From: Pinus tabuliformis
Lineage: Eukaryota > Streptophyta > Pinopsida > Pinales > Pinaceae
Assembly: GCA_031772625.1 (NCBI GenBank)
Contig: CM062815.1
Span: 608,175,918 to 608,239,917 of the forward strand
DNA length: 64,000 nt
Direction of reading: 5' to 3'
Position numbers and translations under genes: made by a program. Shown here one piece after another: positions 52,550 through 64,000 of the stretch. Positions within the stretch are counted from its first letter, which is position 1. Each line of letters begins with the position of its first letter. The notes under the pieces were generated by a model. It saw only the letters and a list, made by a program, of their open reading frames with translations, was not told where the DNA came from and did no database searches.

Positions 52550-54840
52550 ATCCTAGAGAAGTCTTTGCAACCAAACTGCCTCACATGTTGCTACACACAT
52601 GGCTTGATACTCTACTTCCACTAAAGACAAGAAAATTGTGTTCGGTTTCTTGTTGCTCCATGTAATCACCCCAGATCCAATGTTGAATTCATAGCATGTT
52701 ATGGATTTGTGGTCATCTACATTTCCATCCCAGTCTGAATCTGTAAATCCTATCAATCTAACATTACAAGAATCAATATAAATAATACCATAATCTACAG
52801 TACCTTGTAGATACCTCAAAACGCATTTCGCTGCATTCTAATGACTCTCAAGTGGCTTGGACATGTATTGACTTAGCACACTGACTACATAAGCCAAATC
52901 TGGTCTAGTATTGATCAGGTAGATTAGGCTCCCAACCAGTTGTCTATAAAGTGTCGCATCTGCCTCTTTAGAGCCACCCTCACTCTGAAGTTTGATGTTT
53001 TTCTATAGTGGTACTATTGTAGGCTCACACTAATCCATCCTAAATATTTCCAGTAGACCTTTGAAATACTTGCCTTGGGACAGAAAATTTTGTCCTGAAT
53101 CTCTTCAGATCTCAAGACCCAAACAGTATCTTAATTCACCAAGGTGTTTCATTTCAAACACCTGTGACATTTGTTGCTTGATTTCTTTGCTTAGAGAAAT
53201 AGTATCACTTGTAATAATTAAATCATCTACATACAAAGAAATCAACACTATGCGCCCCTGTTCATCTTTCATGGTATACAGATTAGGGTTGTTTTTACTT
53301 CTGTTGTAGCTAAGTTGTAGAAAAAATGAATAAATCTTTTCATACCAAGACCTCGGTGCTTGCTTTAGTCCATAAAGAGATTTATTTAATCTACAAACTA
53401 GATGTTCTTTCCCTTTTTGAACAAACCCCTCAGGTTTCCCTAAATAAACCTCCTCTTTCAATTCTCCATTTAAAAATGCAGAATTTACATCTAGTTGGTG
53501 AATCATCCAATGTTTCTTAGTAGCTAAAGCAATCAACATTCTGATGGTATTTAGTTTAGCTACAGGGGAAAAGTTTTTCTTCATAGTCAATGCCTTTTTT
53601 TTTGTGAAGACCCCTTTGCTCCCAATCTAGCTTTTAATTTATCTATGGGTCCATCTGCATTAATCTTGGGTTTATACAACCATTTACAACCTATGGTTTG
53701 TTTCCCTTTTGGAAGTTCAACCAGCTCCCAAGTGTTGTTCCTGATTATAGATTCATATTCTTGTTCCATAGTTGTTTTCCATTCACTACATTCATTTGCT
53801 TCTTTATAACTTGAAGGTTCAACAACATTCATCATAATAGTTATAAAAGCATTTTCCCTATATCTTGCAGACAATTGGGCTTTCCTACCTGATCTCTTGA
53901 GTGGTGAGGTAGCTTCACACCTTGTCTGATCATCATTTTCTTTACCTTCCTGTTGTTGTGATTGTATCTGCTGTTGTTGTTGCTGCTCATTTTCTGCCTT
54001 TGTCTATTGATCCTGATTGTTTCCTGTTTCTTCACTTTCTTCCACCAAGAATGGAATATCCCATTCCTCATTGTGCTTATCAGATTCTTCATGATCCTGC
54101 TCATGGAATATGACATCTCTACTAAACAAAATCTTGTGAGTAGAAGGATTAAATAATCTATAAGCTTTATATTGTGAACAATACCCTATAAAGGTACATT
54201 TAATGCCTTTTGAATCTAGTTTTCTTCTATCTTCCTTTGTAATATGGGAAAATGATTTAGACCCACACTCTTAAATGTTTTACTCCAGGCTTAAATCCAT
54301 ATAACGCTTCATAAGGAGTTTTAAACTCAAGACTCTTTGTAGGACTCCAATTTTTCAAATAAACTGCAGTATTCAATTCTTCAGCCCAAAAACCATTCGA
54401 AATATCCTTACCTTTCAACATGCTCCTAGCACATTCCACCAATGTTTTGTTCTTTCTTTCCGTTACTCCATTCTACTGAGGAGTATGGGGTACTGTGAAT
54501 TTCTATAATATCCCATGGTCTTTACAATACTTGATAAGCTCATCCTTCCTGTATTCTCCCCCTTGATTGGAGCAAAGAATTTTTATATGCTTCCCTGTTT
54601 GCTTTTCAATCATATTTCTGAACTACTTAAAGTATTCAAATGTGTGAATTTTCTTACTAAAAAAATATACCCAAGAAAAGTTTGTGCAGTCATCAATAAA
54701 CAATAAAAAAATACAGTGCACCTCCTCATAACTTTGTTTGCATGGGTCCACAAAGATCTATGTGCACTAATTCAAGTATATCTCTCTGTTTCTTCTCTAC
54801 TTGAACAGGGAATTCCTCTCTATGCATCTTTCCTAATTGA
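52550..54840 (-). pseudogene. Copia Pol (integrase, RT, RNase H), reverse
   Basis: Minus strand: QLGKMHREEFP and VHIDLCGP (integrase core, about 54.83-54.73 kb), then a shifted ARSMLKGKDISNGFWAEEL and YEALYGFKPGVKHLRV (54.44-54.26). Next come WELVELPKGKQTIGCKWLYK, LDVNSAFLNGEL, SLYGLKQAPRSWYEKI and LYVDDLIIT (RT, 53.87-53.1), and GFTDSDWDGN and SLVEVEYQAM (RNase H, 52.82-52.55). Several frameshifts and stops. Gag and protease are not in the window. Confidence 0.85.
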
Positions 54841-56966
54841 TGACCCTCATAAATGGGTAATTATATGGGCTCAATTTACCTCCTAACCTAGTCAAATAAA
54901 CAATTCTCTTATTTTATTGTATGATTTTCTGATTATATTTATGCTTATAGAGTGAGTTGAGTTAGTTATTATGCCATGTGGTCTAACATGTATTTAATGT
55001 AGATTATTGATGGATTCCAAGGTCAAAGTCAAGGAATTAAGACCAAATTGCATTAATAACTTGAAGTAGGTAGTGGAGAATACTTATAGGAGGGAATCCC
55101 CCTCATTTATTACTCCTCACTTCGAATTTCCCTTCATTCATCTCGGAGTACAAGCAGTCGAATGATGCACTAGAAGGCAACTGAGCAGGTGGAAGACGAT
55201 TGAGAGTTATCTCGAGTTTTAGGAGTGAAGCCTCCCTGATTTTAAGGAAGCTGTTGGTAGATTCAAATGTATAAGTAGAGAGGTCTAGGGCCTCACTAGG
55301 TTTGGATTTTTGTTAGAATTTTTCTTACGTAAACTCTGCTCCAACCTCAAGCTTATTATTTTGTGACAGTTTCATGTAATCTTGTTATTGTTTTGGAAAT
55401 AAAGATGGAATCCTTTTTGAGCTAGCATTGAGTTACCTTAGAGGGTTGAATCTCTTAGGTTAGGGCCCAATCCAAGCAGCCAAGCTCCATTTTACTTGTA
55501 TTTGTATTTTTATTTCAGTTTGTAGATTAGGTTGATGTTGGATGTATTTCTTTTGATGGTTAAGAATAGGTTGTTTTTTATGATTTAGTAGTTTGCTTCC
55601 ATTTATGCTTTCTGTAGTAGGTTAAGCAGTGATAAAGAGAAGATTCAAAAGGCTATCAATAGTGCCTTGGCCTCTCTTCCTCCCTTTGGGACCATGATTT
55701 GAGGCAAAGACCCTCTTACTGCCCCAAAAACACAGATTTTCCTCATTCATAGGACTTCTAGTGTTTGCAACTTTTTAGTAGGTTAATAGTCTAGTTCTAC
55801 TTTGCTTCAGATCTTCTTCATCATGCTCACTTATTTATTTGCAATAGTCTTCTTTTATGCTTTCCTTTCTTGTAGCATTTCTCAACATTTCCTTTCATAG
55901 ATCATAGTTTAGACTATTTTGATGCAAAGCTCTGGTTTTCTAGATGCACTCATTTCATTGCTTGTTTGATCTTATTGGTTGACTATTAGTTCCTTTGTAG
56001 CAGATCTCTTCTTGCAGTAGGCTAGCTTATTAGCCATCAAATCCTCCATCTGATCCATGCCTTGCAGGTTGCCCAAACCTCACCTCAATTCTGTCTTAGT
56101 TTCTTGCATTTTCGATAGAACTTCTTCCTCTCTCCTTGAGAAAACCCAATCATCTTCCTCTCTCCTGGTGATTCATTGTAGACCTTAGGTGCCCTAACAC
56201 CACATTACAAACTTCATCCACCTTTTCCACCCACTCTCACACCCTCAAAATAGTGAAAACTACTCTTGGCCTCCTCTTGTAGGCCTCCTGTAGTAGCCCT
56301 GTTTTCCTCCTATAGCTTTCCTATGTCCTCCTGTAGATTTTCCTGTAGGCTTTCTTTTGAAGGCCGAGTGTAGAAAAATCCTCCAGAATGCCACCTGAGA
56401 CCCCCTAGGACCCATCCACACCATCCTACGTCCTCTCAAGTCTCGAAGCTACCCTCCAACACCACCTATTTGCTGCCACATTCACACACAATAAATTATA
56501 TGCATGTCAAATTCACATAAAAATACATAAAAAAACCAAAAAGATGTTTTTTGCTTATTTAATTCCATAAATAGCTTAGGTAGTTGTTATTTACTTCCTT
56601 GAGTAGGTAATGGAATTCCTTTCATGGTTTTCATAGTGATTTCTGCAAAAGTAGGATTAGTTGGTTAATTAGGGTTTACTAGGTTTGCTTTACATTTCAG
56701 TCTTTCTCCTTTCTGCAGTTAGAATAGCATCTATAGAATAATCTTTCTCTCCTTTCATCACATATAGAGTTTCTTCTAGAATCCATAGAAGTTGGCTTGA
56801 GCTCCTAGTGATCTTGCACCGGTTGACCAAGTGACAACCTACAGTAAGAACTAGTACTTGTGCATACAGCACCGACGCTTCCAAGTTTGTTGCGAACTAC
56901 CGAGTTGATAAAAGTAAAGTAGGCAGCCTAGGAGTTGCAACATTATTGCTACAATACTTGTGCTCA
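54841..56966 (+). repeat. 5' LTR of the Athila-like element
   Basis: TGACCCTCATAAATGGG...TTGTGCTCA, about 2126 bp. It matches 62189-64000 with an offset of 7348 and almost no net indel. The end was placed from the PBS position. Confidence 0.8.
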
Positions 56967-56974
56967 CCACTTTT

Positions 56975-56992
56975 TGGCACCGTTACTGGGGA
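56975..56992 (+). promoter_or_regulatory. Primer binding site, tRNA-Asp type
   Basis: TGGCACCGTTACTGGGGA, two G-to-A/C-to-T-type changes from the Athila PBS TGGCGCCGTTGCCGGGGA. Confidence 0.75.
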
Positions 56993-57477
56993 AGCATCAA
57001 AGTATTCTGTGATTACTACTTTCTTCTATTTTCTATTGCAACATTATTCTAATAATTTATTTCAACAAAAGTAGACTAGTCATTTCTCTTCAATTCTGCA
57101 AATTTCATTTTATCAAAAGTAGACTAATCATTCCTTTCCCCTCAGTTCCACATTTCTTTTCTTTCCTCTTCAATTCTGTGAACTTCTATTTAGCAAGTTC
57201 ATTTCAACTAGTTTCAATTTGTTTTGTTCGATCAATTTCAGTTTCTACAGGTATGATCAGTGTCGGGAAAAAGAATAAAAAAACCAACCAAAAAAAATTT
57301 CCTTTCATGCCTTGTAGGAATAGAGATAACTCGAGAAAATTTTTTCCCAACACCTGCACTGCTTCACACAGGCAGCCTTTTCTCTTCTTCGGCGGCCGCG
57401 ATCAAGAAGAACCCTTAGGTGAATAACAAGATATATTTGAAGAACCTATAGGGGAAGAAGAAGAAAAAAATATTCCT

Positions 57478-58398
57478 TTGGAGCCAATGGTTGAAAACAG
57501 AAATGCTAGGGAGAATGGAGAGAGAATAGAGGGTACCTTTCCCATTCGGAAGACCAATGGGGACACCAAAATGAAGAATATAAGCCCTTCCGCCCTACCT
57601 CATTTCCATGGTCTGACTACAGAATATCCTGACACCTTTTTGTTTAAGTTTGCTATCATCTGTTGAAGCTATGACTATGTAGAAGATGAGCAAAAGTTGG
57701 AATTGTTCCCTTCTACTCTCAAGGATGTAGCACTGCACTGGTTCATGGGATTACCTGGCAATAGCATCACATCTTGGGCTCAGATGCAGCAAGCCTTTAA
57801 CAACAAGTATCGAGACTATTGTAGGTCAAAATATACTAAAGAAGAAATTTTCTAAATGACCATAGGAAGTGATGAGTCCCTGGAGGACTATGAAGAGAGG
57901 TTCTAGCTCAATTAGAAAAGGGTTGGGTGTACACTTGACCTTGAGTCTCTGAAGCTGGTCCTGCTCAGGGGAATTCGGGAAGATCTTTTAGACACCCTCC
58001 ATTTACTGGCCGGGGGAGACATCTACCAACTATCCTATGAGGACATAAAGACTGTTTTTAGAAACCATTCTAGAGCAGCCAGAAAGAAAGGTAGGGGGAG
58101 TCAACCCATAGCCAGTACCTCTTCCTCCAACTCATCCATTAAAGGTGAAATTGGAAACATGCTGAAAGTCTTCAAGAGTGAGATGCTGTAGATTCTTGCC
58201 ATGCAAATGGATACCTTACATATCAAAAGAAAACAAGAGGAAGCAGTGAGGGCTTTGGCCATTTTTTGCCCTAGATGCACCAGGAGGCATCCTAGGAATG
58301 AATGCCCATTAAAATCTATGGGGGTTTGTTCAATCTATGAAGAAGATCATTCTATAGATAAGTGCCCTTCTTTGCCTAAACTTAAAGCTGTATACTAA
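57478..58398 (+). pseudogene. Gag of the Athila-like element
   Basis: A single frame of 307 codons with internal stops at 57664, 57853, 57904, 57913 and 58189. It has LPHFHGLTTEYPDTFLFKF, then LFPSTLKDVALHWFMGLP and FNNKYRDY, the capsid core of gypsy Gag, followed by LRGIREDLL. Two knuckle-like motifs close it: CPRCTRRHPRNEC (CX2CX3HX4C) and CSIYEEDHSIDKC (second Cys to Tyr). The N terminus may start upstream near 57253 (MISVGKKNKK). Confidence 0.8.
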
Positions 58399-59437
58399 GG
58401 GATCGAAGGAGTCACTAAATAGACCTATTACATAAACCAAAGGAGGCCGCATGGACCTAGACCATACCAGCAGAGGATGCAAGGGACATCTCAGGCATAC
58501 TACAACCCCAACCAAGTCACCTCCAGACCTTCTTGGGCCCCCCTGCTCATCCTTCCTAGTCCACGCCTCCTCCTTGGTACTTCACATCTCAATATCATGC
58601 CAAACCAGCCACCCATACATTTCAATCATATTCTCAGTCGCAACCTCAGTGGAATGCATCTTATCAGGGGTGGAGGCCCCAATACAACTCTCTTCCCACT
58701 CTTCTGCCTCCACCACATGCCCAACCACAACCCCATCCATAGCCATCTCAAATATACACTCCCACTCAACTACCTATACCACCATTCCCAAACCCACACA
58801 TTGAAGTAGCTTAACCCATTTACAATGTTGAGGTACAACACTTCCAAACAACTCCTCTTGAGCTCAATGGTATTCACCATAGCTCAGGAAAAGTATTGTA
58901 GAAAAGAGATTATATTGATATCATTGAAGGACCACCTCCAGAAGGAGAAGATTCAAAAGAGAAGATCAAAGAACCATAGGCTGCACTTGATGGAGAGAAG
59001 ACATCAAAATCAAAGATCAAGATAGCTCCCTCATGGTTACCATCAAATCCTCCATGTATTCAAGAGAAAAATCAGCAAAAAGAGAAAGATGTGAAGGTCA
59101 TGGTAGAAGAAGACATAAAGAATGATCCAAATCAGAAAAAGGACCAAGGACATCACAGCTATATTGAAATATGGTTCCAGACAGTCACTAAGTTGCAGCA
59201 TCACTCTCTTCCTCAACTATGCTTGATCCCTTCAAATTCAAATCATTTGGTCTTTGAAATCCAGGTACATGTCAAAGCATACATTTCAAGCCTCCACATC
59301 ATTTTGTCTATCATCTTGATGTGCACATGGCTCCATTGGAAGTATTCTTATACTTGAAAGTGATTTTGTTTTTCAAGTAGGGTAGGGTAGAAAAAAAATA
59401 AAATAAAATGAAAAATAAGAGAAAAATAAAATAAAAA
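58399..59437 (+). other. Decayed region after Gag, Athila-like element
   Basis: The Gag frame continues a little (PYQQRMQG) into Pro/Ser/His-rich short frames, then Lys/Glu-rich fragments up to about 59250 and an A-rich run at 59385-59437. No enzyme motif seen. Confidence 0.4.
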
Positions 59438-59616
59438 TCTAAGGTGAAAACCTCCTTGGAGGCACCTCAGATTGGCTCATTGATTGAAAACCTCTATGAG
59501 GCGGTCAATAGGTTGGAAAGAAGAAAATGGAGAGAAAAAAGATCCTAGGTGAAAACCTCCTTTGAGGCACCTAGGTAGACCTACTAGTTGAAAACCTCAT
59601 TGAGGTGGCTAGTAGG
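59438..59616 (+). repeat. Four tandem structured hairpins with GAAAACCTC...GAGG core
   Basis: HP1 59442-59467 (outer AGGTG/CACCT), HP2 59479-59509 (ATTGA/TCAAT), HP3 59544-59575 (CCTAGGTG/CACCTAGG) and HP4 59580-59616 (CCTACTAG/CTAGTAGG). Each has GAAAA, then an inner CCTC/GAGG helix with a 2-4 base loop. HP1-HP2 and HP3-HP4 are a tandem duplication with a period of about 102 bp. Confidence 0.75.
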
Positions 59617-61238
59617 CCTAGAAGAAAAGAAAAAAAATAAAAATCCTTGCTCCATGCATGCATGTAATCTCCAATATCTACAAGCAACAAGAACAAGTTG
59701 GTACCAAAGGAAAATTGGTCAAGCCTAGTCAAAAGAAGTCAAATTTTGGCTTTCTCCTACTTCGCTCAAATGCTCCAACAAGGCCAAGGCCATGCCAATC
59801 CATCACCGTCATCTATTTTCACCATCCACCCCTCATTCTCGAGCTTCTACCACTCATTTTCCTTGCTGTCCTAAAAAAAAAACTACAGGATGCTTTGTTT
59901 TCCTATAGGTTACAAAAATACATAGTGCAGAAATTTGTTTTTTCTCTAACTTGAAAACCATGCATCCATTTAAAAAATTGTTTCATGAGGAGATGCATAT
60001 GGATGATGGTAACATGCCCAAGCAATTTCAGAAAATTCCAGTGCACGGTTTCTAAGAAATCAGCCTCCATCACCTTCAGCCATTTTTAGCTTTTCTTGAG
60101 ATCCGTGCATCCATTGACCAAAAATTTTCTATGGGGAGGTGCATAATGATGATGGAAACATGATCGTAAAGTTTCAAGTCAATCCAGTCTACCGTTTGGG
60201 AGATATGGACAAAAAAAGTCACTGTCCTGCATACCCACAACAACTGATCCCATAGAAGTCCAGCACCAACAGCAAGGGACAACACATCTGAAGGATGAAA
60301 AGGCACATGCAGCTCAGCTCCAACAAAATAAGAACATACAACAACATAGCATGCATAAAGGGAATGAAGGCATGCAGCAGATAAAGCCACAACACCTCAC
60401 ATCAAATACACTCGGATCACAGGTAAGTAACTAAGTTGCTCCTCTATCTGCATTTGTGTAATTAGGAGTCATACGAAGGCAATGATATGGTTGAGATTGA
60501 ATGAGGGAAAGGTGTTCGGCTAACTTGGCCACCTTCATTTAGTTGACTCCACTTATTCAAGATGTCACCCACACGTGCGCACAATCAACTCAAGCACAAG
60601 ATGCCAAGGACAGGTAGTGGGAGGAACTGTGAACTCCGATGCAATAATGAGGGATGATTACTAGGAGGGGACATGATGACCAAGAAGGTGGGGACCAACG
60701 GTCTGAATATGGCCAACGTACACCTTTCCAACTCAGCACTCATAATCGAAAATAGCCATAAAAAGCAATGAGAACTCCTCCCTGTGCATTCTCACCACCT
60801 TTTCTTCAGTTTCTCCTGGTAACTCACCCACACAGCAGTCTTCATATGCCCCCATAGCCTCGTATCCACCATCCTCCATCGATTTCCTCCAAATTTTTTC
60901 TCTTGGCATCTTCTATAGGAGCACCTACAGGAATTCTATAGGAGGGACAGCAGGCTTCTATGGGAGGGGCAGTGAGTTGTTTTTAAGGGAGAAAACACGA
61001 GTTTTAGCATGATTTTCAGTCTGAAGAGATAGGGTTCATGCATGCCCCTATTGAATATCAATATAAGCAAGAAGTGGTTTCAATTTGAGGAGGAAATAAA
61101 GTCTTTAGGAGAGGAGAAAACACAAAAAAAATTCTGCTTATTTAAAAAAAAAAAACACAGTCTCCTTTGTTTCTCTGTTTTTCTCATAATTTGTTGTCTC
61201 CATCTCCACATTTGGCTTCCCAAAAGAGTATAAACAAA
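59617..61238 (+). other. Non-coding internal region, Athila-like element
   Basis: No gene recognised. CCATGCATCCATT-type sequence near 59950 and CCGTGCATCCATTGACCAAAAATTTTC near 60103 form a diverged repeat of about 150 bp, each followed by a GGTGCAT(A/T)ATGATGATGG(T/A)AACATG block. Confidence 0.4.
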
Positions 61239-62126
61239 ATGACAAGAAGGTTTATGAGAAAGGAGCCCACTAACTCCATTAGGCTTCATGCACATCCACA
61301 AGTGGTGGGCATCTTTACAAGGGAAAATTGGATGAATTTCTTTGAGAAATTCCAAGGGTTTGATGAGGAAATTGCCCAAGAGGTTGCTCTCTCTCTGGTA
61401 CCCCACACAAGAACTCATGCTCCTGACACCTTTAGAGGTCTTTCCATGGATATTACCCCTGAATTCATTAGTAGGATCACTACCTTTCCTCTTGGGCTGC
61501 CTTTGAGTAAAGATGAGAAAACAACTGGCCAGGCTACCAAGAAGAAATTTTTCCAAGATAATGAAACCCTTGTTGAAGACAAAAATTGGATTAGGAGGGC
61601 TAGTGTACCATATCCCTGGGATGAGGTTAGCTACCAAGTGAGAAAATACATTTCTTGTGAGGGGAGGCACAACATTGTTTATGGATATCATTTCAGAATC
61701 CTCCAAGAATTGAGATATGGCATGGATACCCCAGCACATCAAAAGCTCAATATCCCTTACTTTCTCCTTCAAAGTTCACAATTTGAAGATATGCAAATTC
61801 TACTTGGGGATGACTGTGTGCATGCATGCATGAGAATATGGAACATGTTACCTCACAGTTTGCAGATCAGGGAATATCATTCCCCCATGAGGCTAAAGGA
61901 GGCATTGAAAAGAGTGCCAATGTACAAGTGCTCCATGCAAAGGCTGGAGGTCAACTGGATTGGCCTCAAACTGAGTCCCCCACTCCTATTAGGCATGCTG
62001 GAAGGCAAAATAGAAGAAGAAGAGAAGGAGCAGTGGAAGGACATAGATAGAAAGGCAGGATTTTATGGAAAACAAGAGCAGACCACATCAGAAGCTTGGG
62101 ATGCTAGGGAGGCCACCAGGCCATAA
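61239..62126 (+). CDS. Extra ORF of the Athila-like element, conserved plant retroelement protein
   Basis: 295 codons from ATG (61239) to TAA; the frame is also open to an ATG at 61167. No stop, in sharp contrast to the broken Gag. Features: IFTRENWMNFFEKFQGFDEE, FRGLSMDITPEFISRITTFPLGLPLSKDE, a VPYPWDEVSYQVRKYISCEGR block, YFLLQSS and an acidic EEEEKEQ tail. The first half resembles the 'putative plant transposon protein' domain seen near many plant gypsy elements; this is from memory. It occupies the place of the env-like ORF in Athila. No signal peptide or membrane segment is evident. Function unknown. Confidence 0.65.
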   Translation: MTRRFMRKEPTNSIRLHAHPQVVGIFTRENWMNFFEKFQGFDEEIAQEVALSLVPHTRTHAPDTFRGLSMDITPEFISRITTFPLGLPLSKDEKTTGQATKKKFFQDNETLVEDKNWIRRASVPYPWDEVSYQVRKYISCEGRHNIVYGYHFRILQELRYGMDTPAHQKLNIPYFLLQSSQFEDMQILLGDDCVHACMRIWNMLPHSLQIREYHSPMRLKEALKRVPMYKCSMQRLEVNWIGLKLSPPLLLGMLEGKIEEEEKEQWKDIDRKAGFYGKQEQTTSEAWDAREATRP

Positions 62127-62170
62127 AAGATGAGGATATTGACTAGGTTGCTTAGAGGATGAGCAACACC

Positions 62171-62188
62171 TTCAGTAGGGGGTGACAA
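62171..62188 (+). promoter_or_regulatory. Polypurine tract of the Athila-like element
   Basis: TTCAGTAGGGGGTGACAA directly precedes the 3' LTR start TGAGTCTCAT. Confidence 0.6.
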
Positions 62189-64000
62189 TGAGTCTCATAA
62201 ATGGGTAATTATATGGGATCGTTTACCTCCTAACCTAGTCAAATCAACCATTCTCTTAGCTTATTGTATGATTTTCTGATTATATTTATGCTTATAGAGT
62301 GAGTTGAGTTAGCTATTATGCCATGTGGTCTAACATATATTTAATGGATATTATTGGTGGATTCTGAGGTCAAATTCAAGGAATTAATGGCCAAATTATA
62401 GAAATAACTCAAGTATACAGAGGAGAAGACTTATAGGATGGAATCCCCCTCATTTATTACTCCTCACTTCGAATTTCCCTTCATTCAGCTCGGAGTACAA
62501 GCAGACCAGTCATGCACTAGAAGGCAACCGAGCAAGTGGAAGATGATTGAGAGTTATCTCAAGTTTTGGGAGCCAAGCCTCCCTGATTTTAAGGAAGTTG
62601 TTGGTAGCTTCAAATGTATAAGTAGAGAGACCTAGGGCCTCACTAGGGTTTGATTTTTGTTGGATTTTTTCTTATGTAAACTCTGCTCCAACCTCGAGCT
62701 TATTATTTTGTGACATTTTCATGTAATCTTGTTATTGTTTTGGAAATAAAGATGGAATCTTTTTTGAGCTAGCACTGAGTTACCTCAGAGGGATGAAGCT
62801 CTTGGTTTAGGGCCCAATCCAAGTAGCCAAGCTCCTCTTTACTTGTATCTATATGTTTTTGTTTTAGTTTGTAGATTAGGTTGTTGTTGGATCTATTTCT
62901 TTTGATGGTTAAGAATAGGTTTCTTTTGATGATTTAGTAGTTTTCTTCCATTTGTGCTTTCTATAGTAGGTTAAGCAGTGATAATGAGAAGATTCAAAAG
63001 GCTAGCAATAGTGCCTTGGCCTCTCTTCCTCCCTTTGGGACCATGATTTGAGGCAAAGACCCTCTTGCTACCCCTAAAAAACAGATTTTCCTCATTCATA
63101 GGACTTCTAGTGTTTGCAGCTTTTTAGTAGGTTAATAGTCCAATTCTCCTTTGCTTCAGATCTTCTTCATCATGATCATTTATTTATTTGCAATAGTCTT
63201 CTTTCATGCTTTCATTTCTTGTAGCATTTCTCAACATTTCCTTTCATAGATCATAGTTTAGACTATTTTGACACAAAACTCTGTTTTTCTAGATGCACTC
63301 ATTTCATTGCTTGTTTGATCTTATTGGTTGACTGTCAGTTCCTTTGCGGCAAATCTCTTCTTGTAGTAGGCTAGCTTATCAGCCTTCACGTCCTCCATCT
63401 GATCCATGCCCTGTAGGTCACCCAAACCTCACCTCAATTCTACTTTAGTTTCCTGCATTTTATATAGAACTTCTTCCTCTCTCCTTGAGCAAACCCAATC
63501 ATCTCCCTCTCTCTCAGTGATTCATGGTAGACCTTAGGCACCCTAACACCACATTCCAACCTTCATCCACCTTTTCCACCCACTCTCACACCCTCAAAAC
63601 AATGAAAACTGCTCTCATCCTCCTCCTGTAGGCTTCCTGTAGTGGCCCTATTTCCTCCTGTAGATTTCTTGTGTCCTCTTGTAGATTTTCTTGTAGGCTT
63701 TCTTTTGAAGGCCGAGTGTGGGAAAAGCCTCTAGAAAGCCACCTAAGACCCCCTAGGACCCATCCACACCATCCTACATCCTCTCAAGTCCCAAATCTAC
63801 CCTCCAATGCCACCTATTCACTACCACATTCACACACAATAAATGATATGTGTGTCAAATTCACATAAAGATACATAAAAATCCAAAAAGATGTTTTTTG
63901 CTTATTTACTTCCAGAAATAGCTTAGGTATATGTTGTTTACTTCCTTCAGTAGGTAATGGCATTCCTTTCATGGTTTTCATAGTGAATTCTGCAAAAGTA
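62189..64000 (+). repeat. 3' LTR of the Athila-like element, cut by window end
   Basis: Collinear with 54841-56653; the remaining about 313 bp lie outside the window. Divergence from the 5' LTR is clearly higher than between the LTRs of the 28 kb element. Confidence 0.9.

Larger units (their letters stand above)
52068..54840 (-). mobile_element. Copia fragment, reverse, 5' part missing
   Basis: Read on the minus strand from 54840: integrase, RT, RNase H, polypurine tract (complement of about 52271-52283, ATTAAGGGGGAG), 3' LTR. The Athila-like element begins at 54841 inside its integrase; the rest of the Copia may lie beyond the window. Confidence 0.85.
54841..64000 (+). mobile_element. Athila-like gypsy element without pol, cut by window end
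   Basis: Long LTRs (54841 and 62189 starts; 1812 bp of the second are visible and collinear with the first), an Athila-type PBS, a decayed Gag, a structured non-coding region, an extra ORF and a polypurine tract. No protease, RT, RNase H or integrase reading was found between 58.4 and 61.2 kb, so it is non-autonomous. It inserted into the reverse Copia. Confidence 0.85.

Overview
The window is plant nuclear DNA made almost entirely of nested LTR retrotransposons; I found no cellular gene, tRNA, rRNA or CRISPR array. The style of the elements (very long gypsy LTRs, Tat-like elements with a Gln/Tyr/Pro-rich Gag, a gypsy element resembling the conifer IFG7 type, heavy nonsense decay with few frameshifts) suggests a conifer or other gymnosperm. 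That is inference from remembered family resemblance, not a database match.

Layout. 1-836 is a reverse-oriented Tat-like LTR. 837-10008 is the 3' part of an older forward Tat-like element with its 3' LTR (9078-10008); a Copia element (1719-6769) sits inside its antisense ORF. 10009-45630 is one reverse-strand gypsy element with LTRs at both ends. It hosts a small gag-protease element (12624-15459), a composite non-autonomous Tat-like element with three LTRs (15809-24645), and the youngest and best preserved element, a forward Tat-like element (28222-43688). 45631-49197 holds the 3' end of a Copia element and its long LTR. 49290-50160 is a degenerate minisatellite, and 50200-52067 is unassigned. 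52068-54840 is a reverse Copia fragment. 54841 to the window end is an Athila-like element that has a decayed gag and a conserved extra ORF but no pol.

How the parts work together. The 28222-43688 element carries LTR promoter, PBS, a probably spliced leader, gag, protease-RT-RNase H-integrase, a second RNase H placed after the integrase, an antisense intron-containing gene related to plant mobile domain (PMD) proteins, a chain of small RNA hairpins, a polypurine tract and the 3' LTR. The other two Tat-like copies keep different subsets of this plan. What they share (the antisense gene with its intron, the hairpin chain, heat-shock-like elements about 140 bp before the TATA box, and family-specific short motifs in U3 and leader) is the most interesting content of the window.
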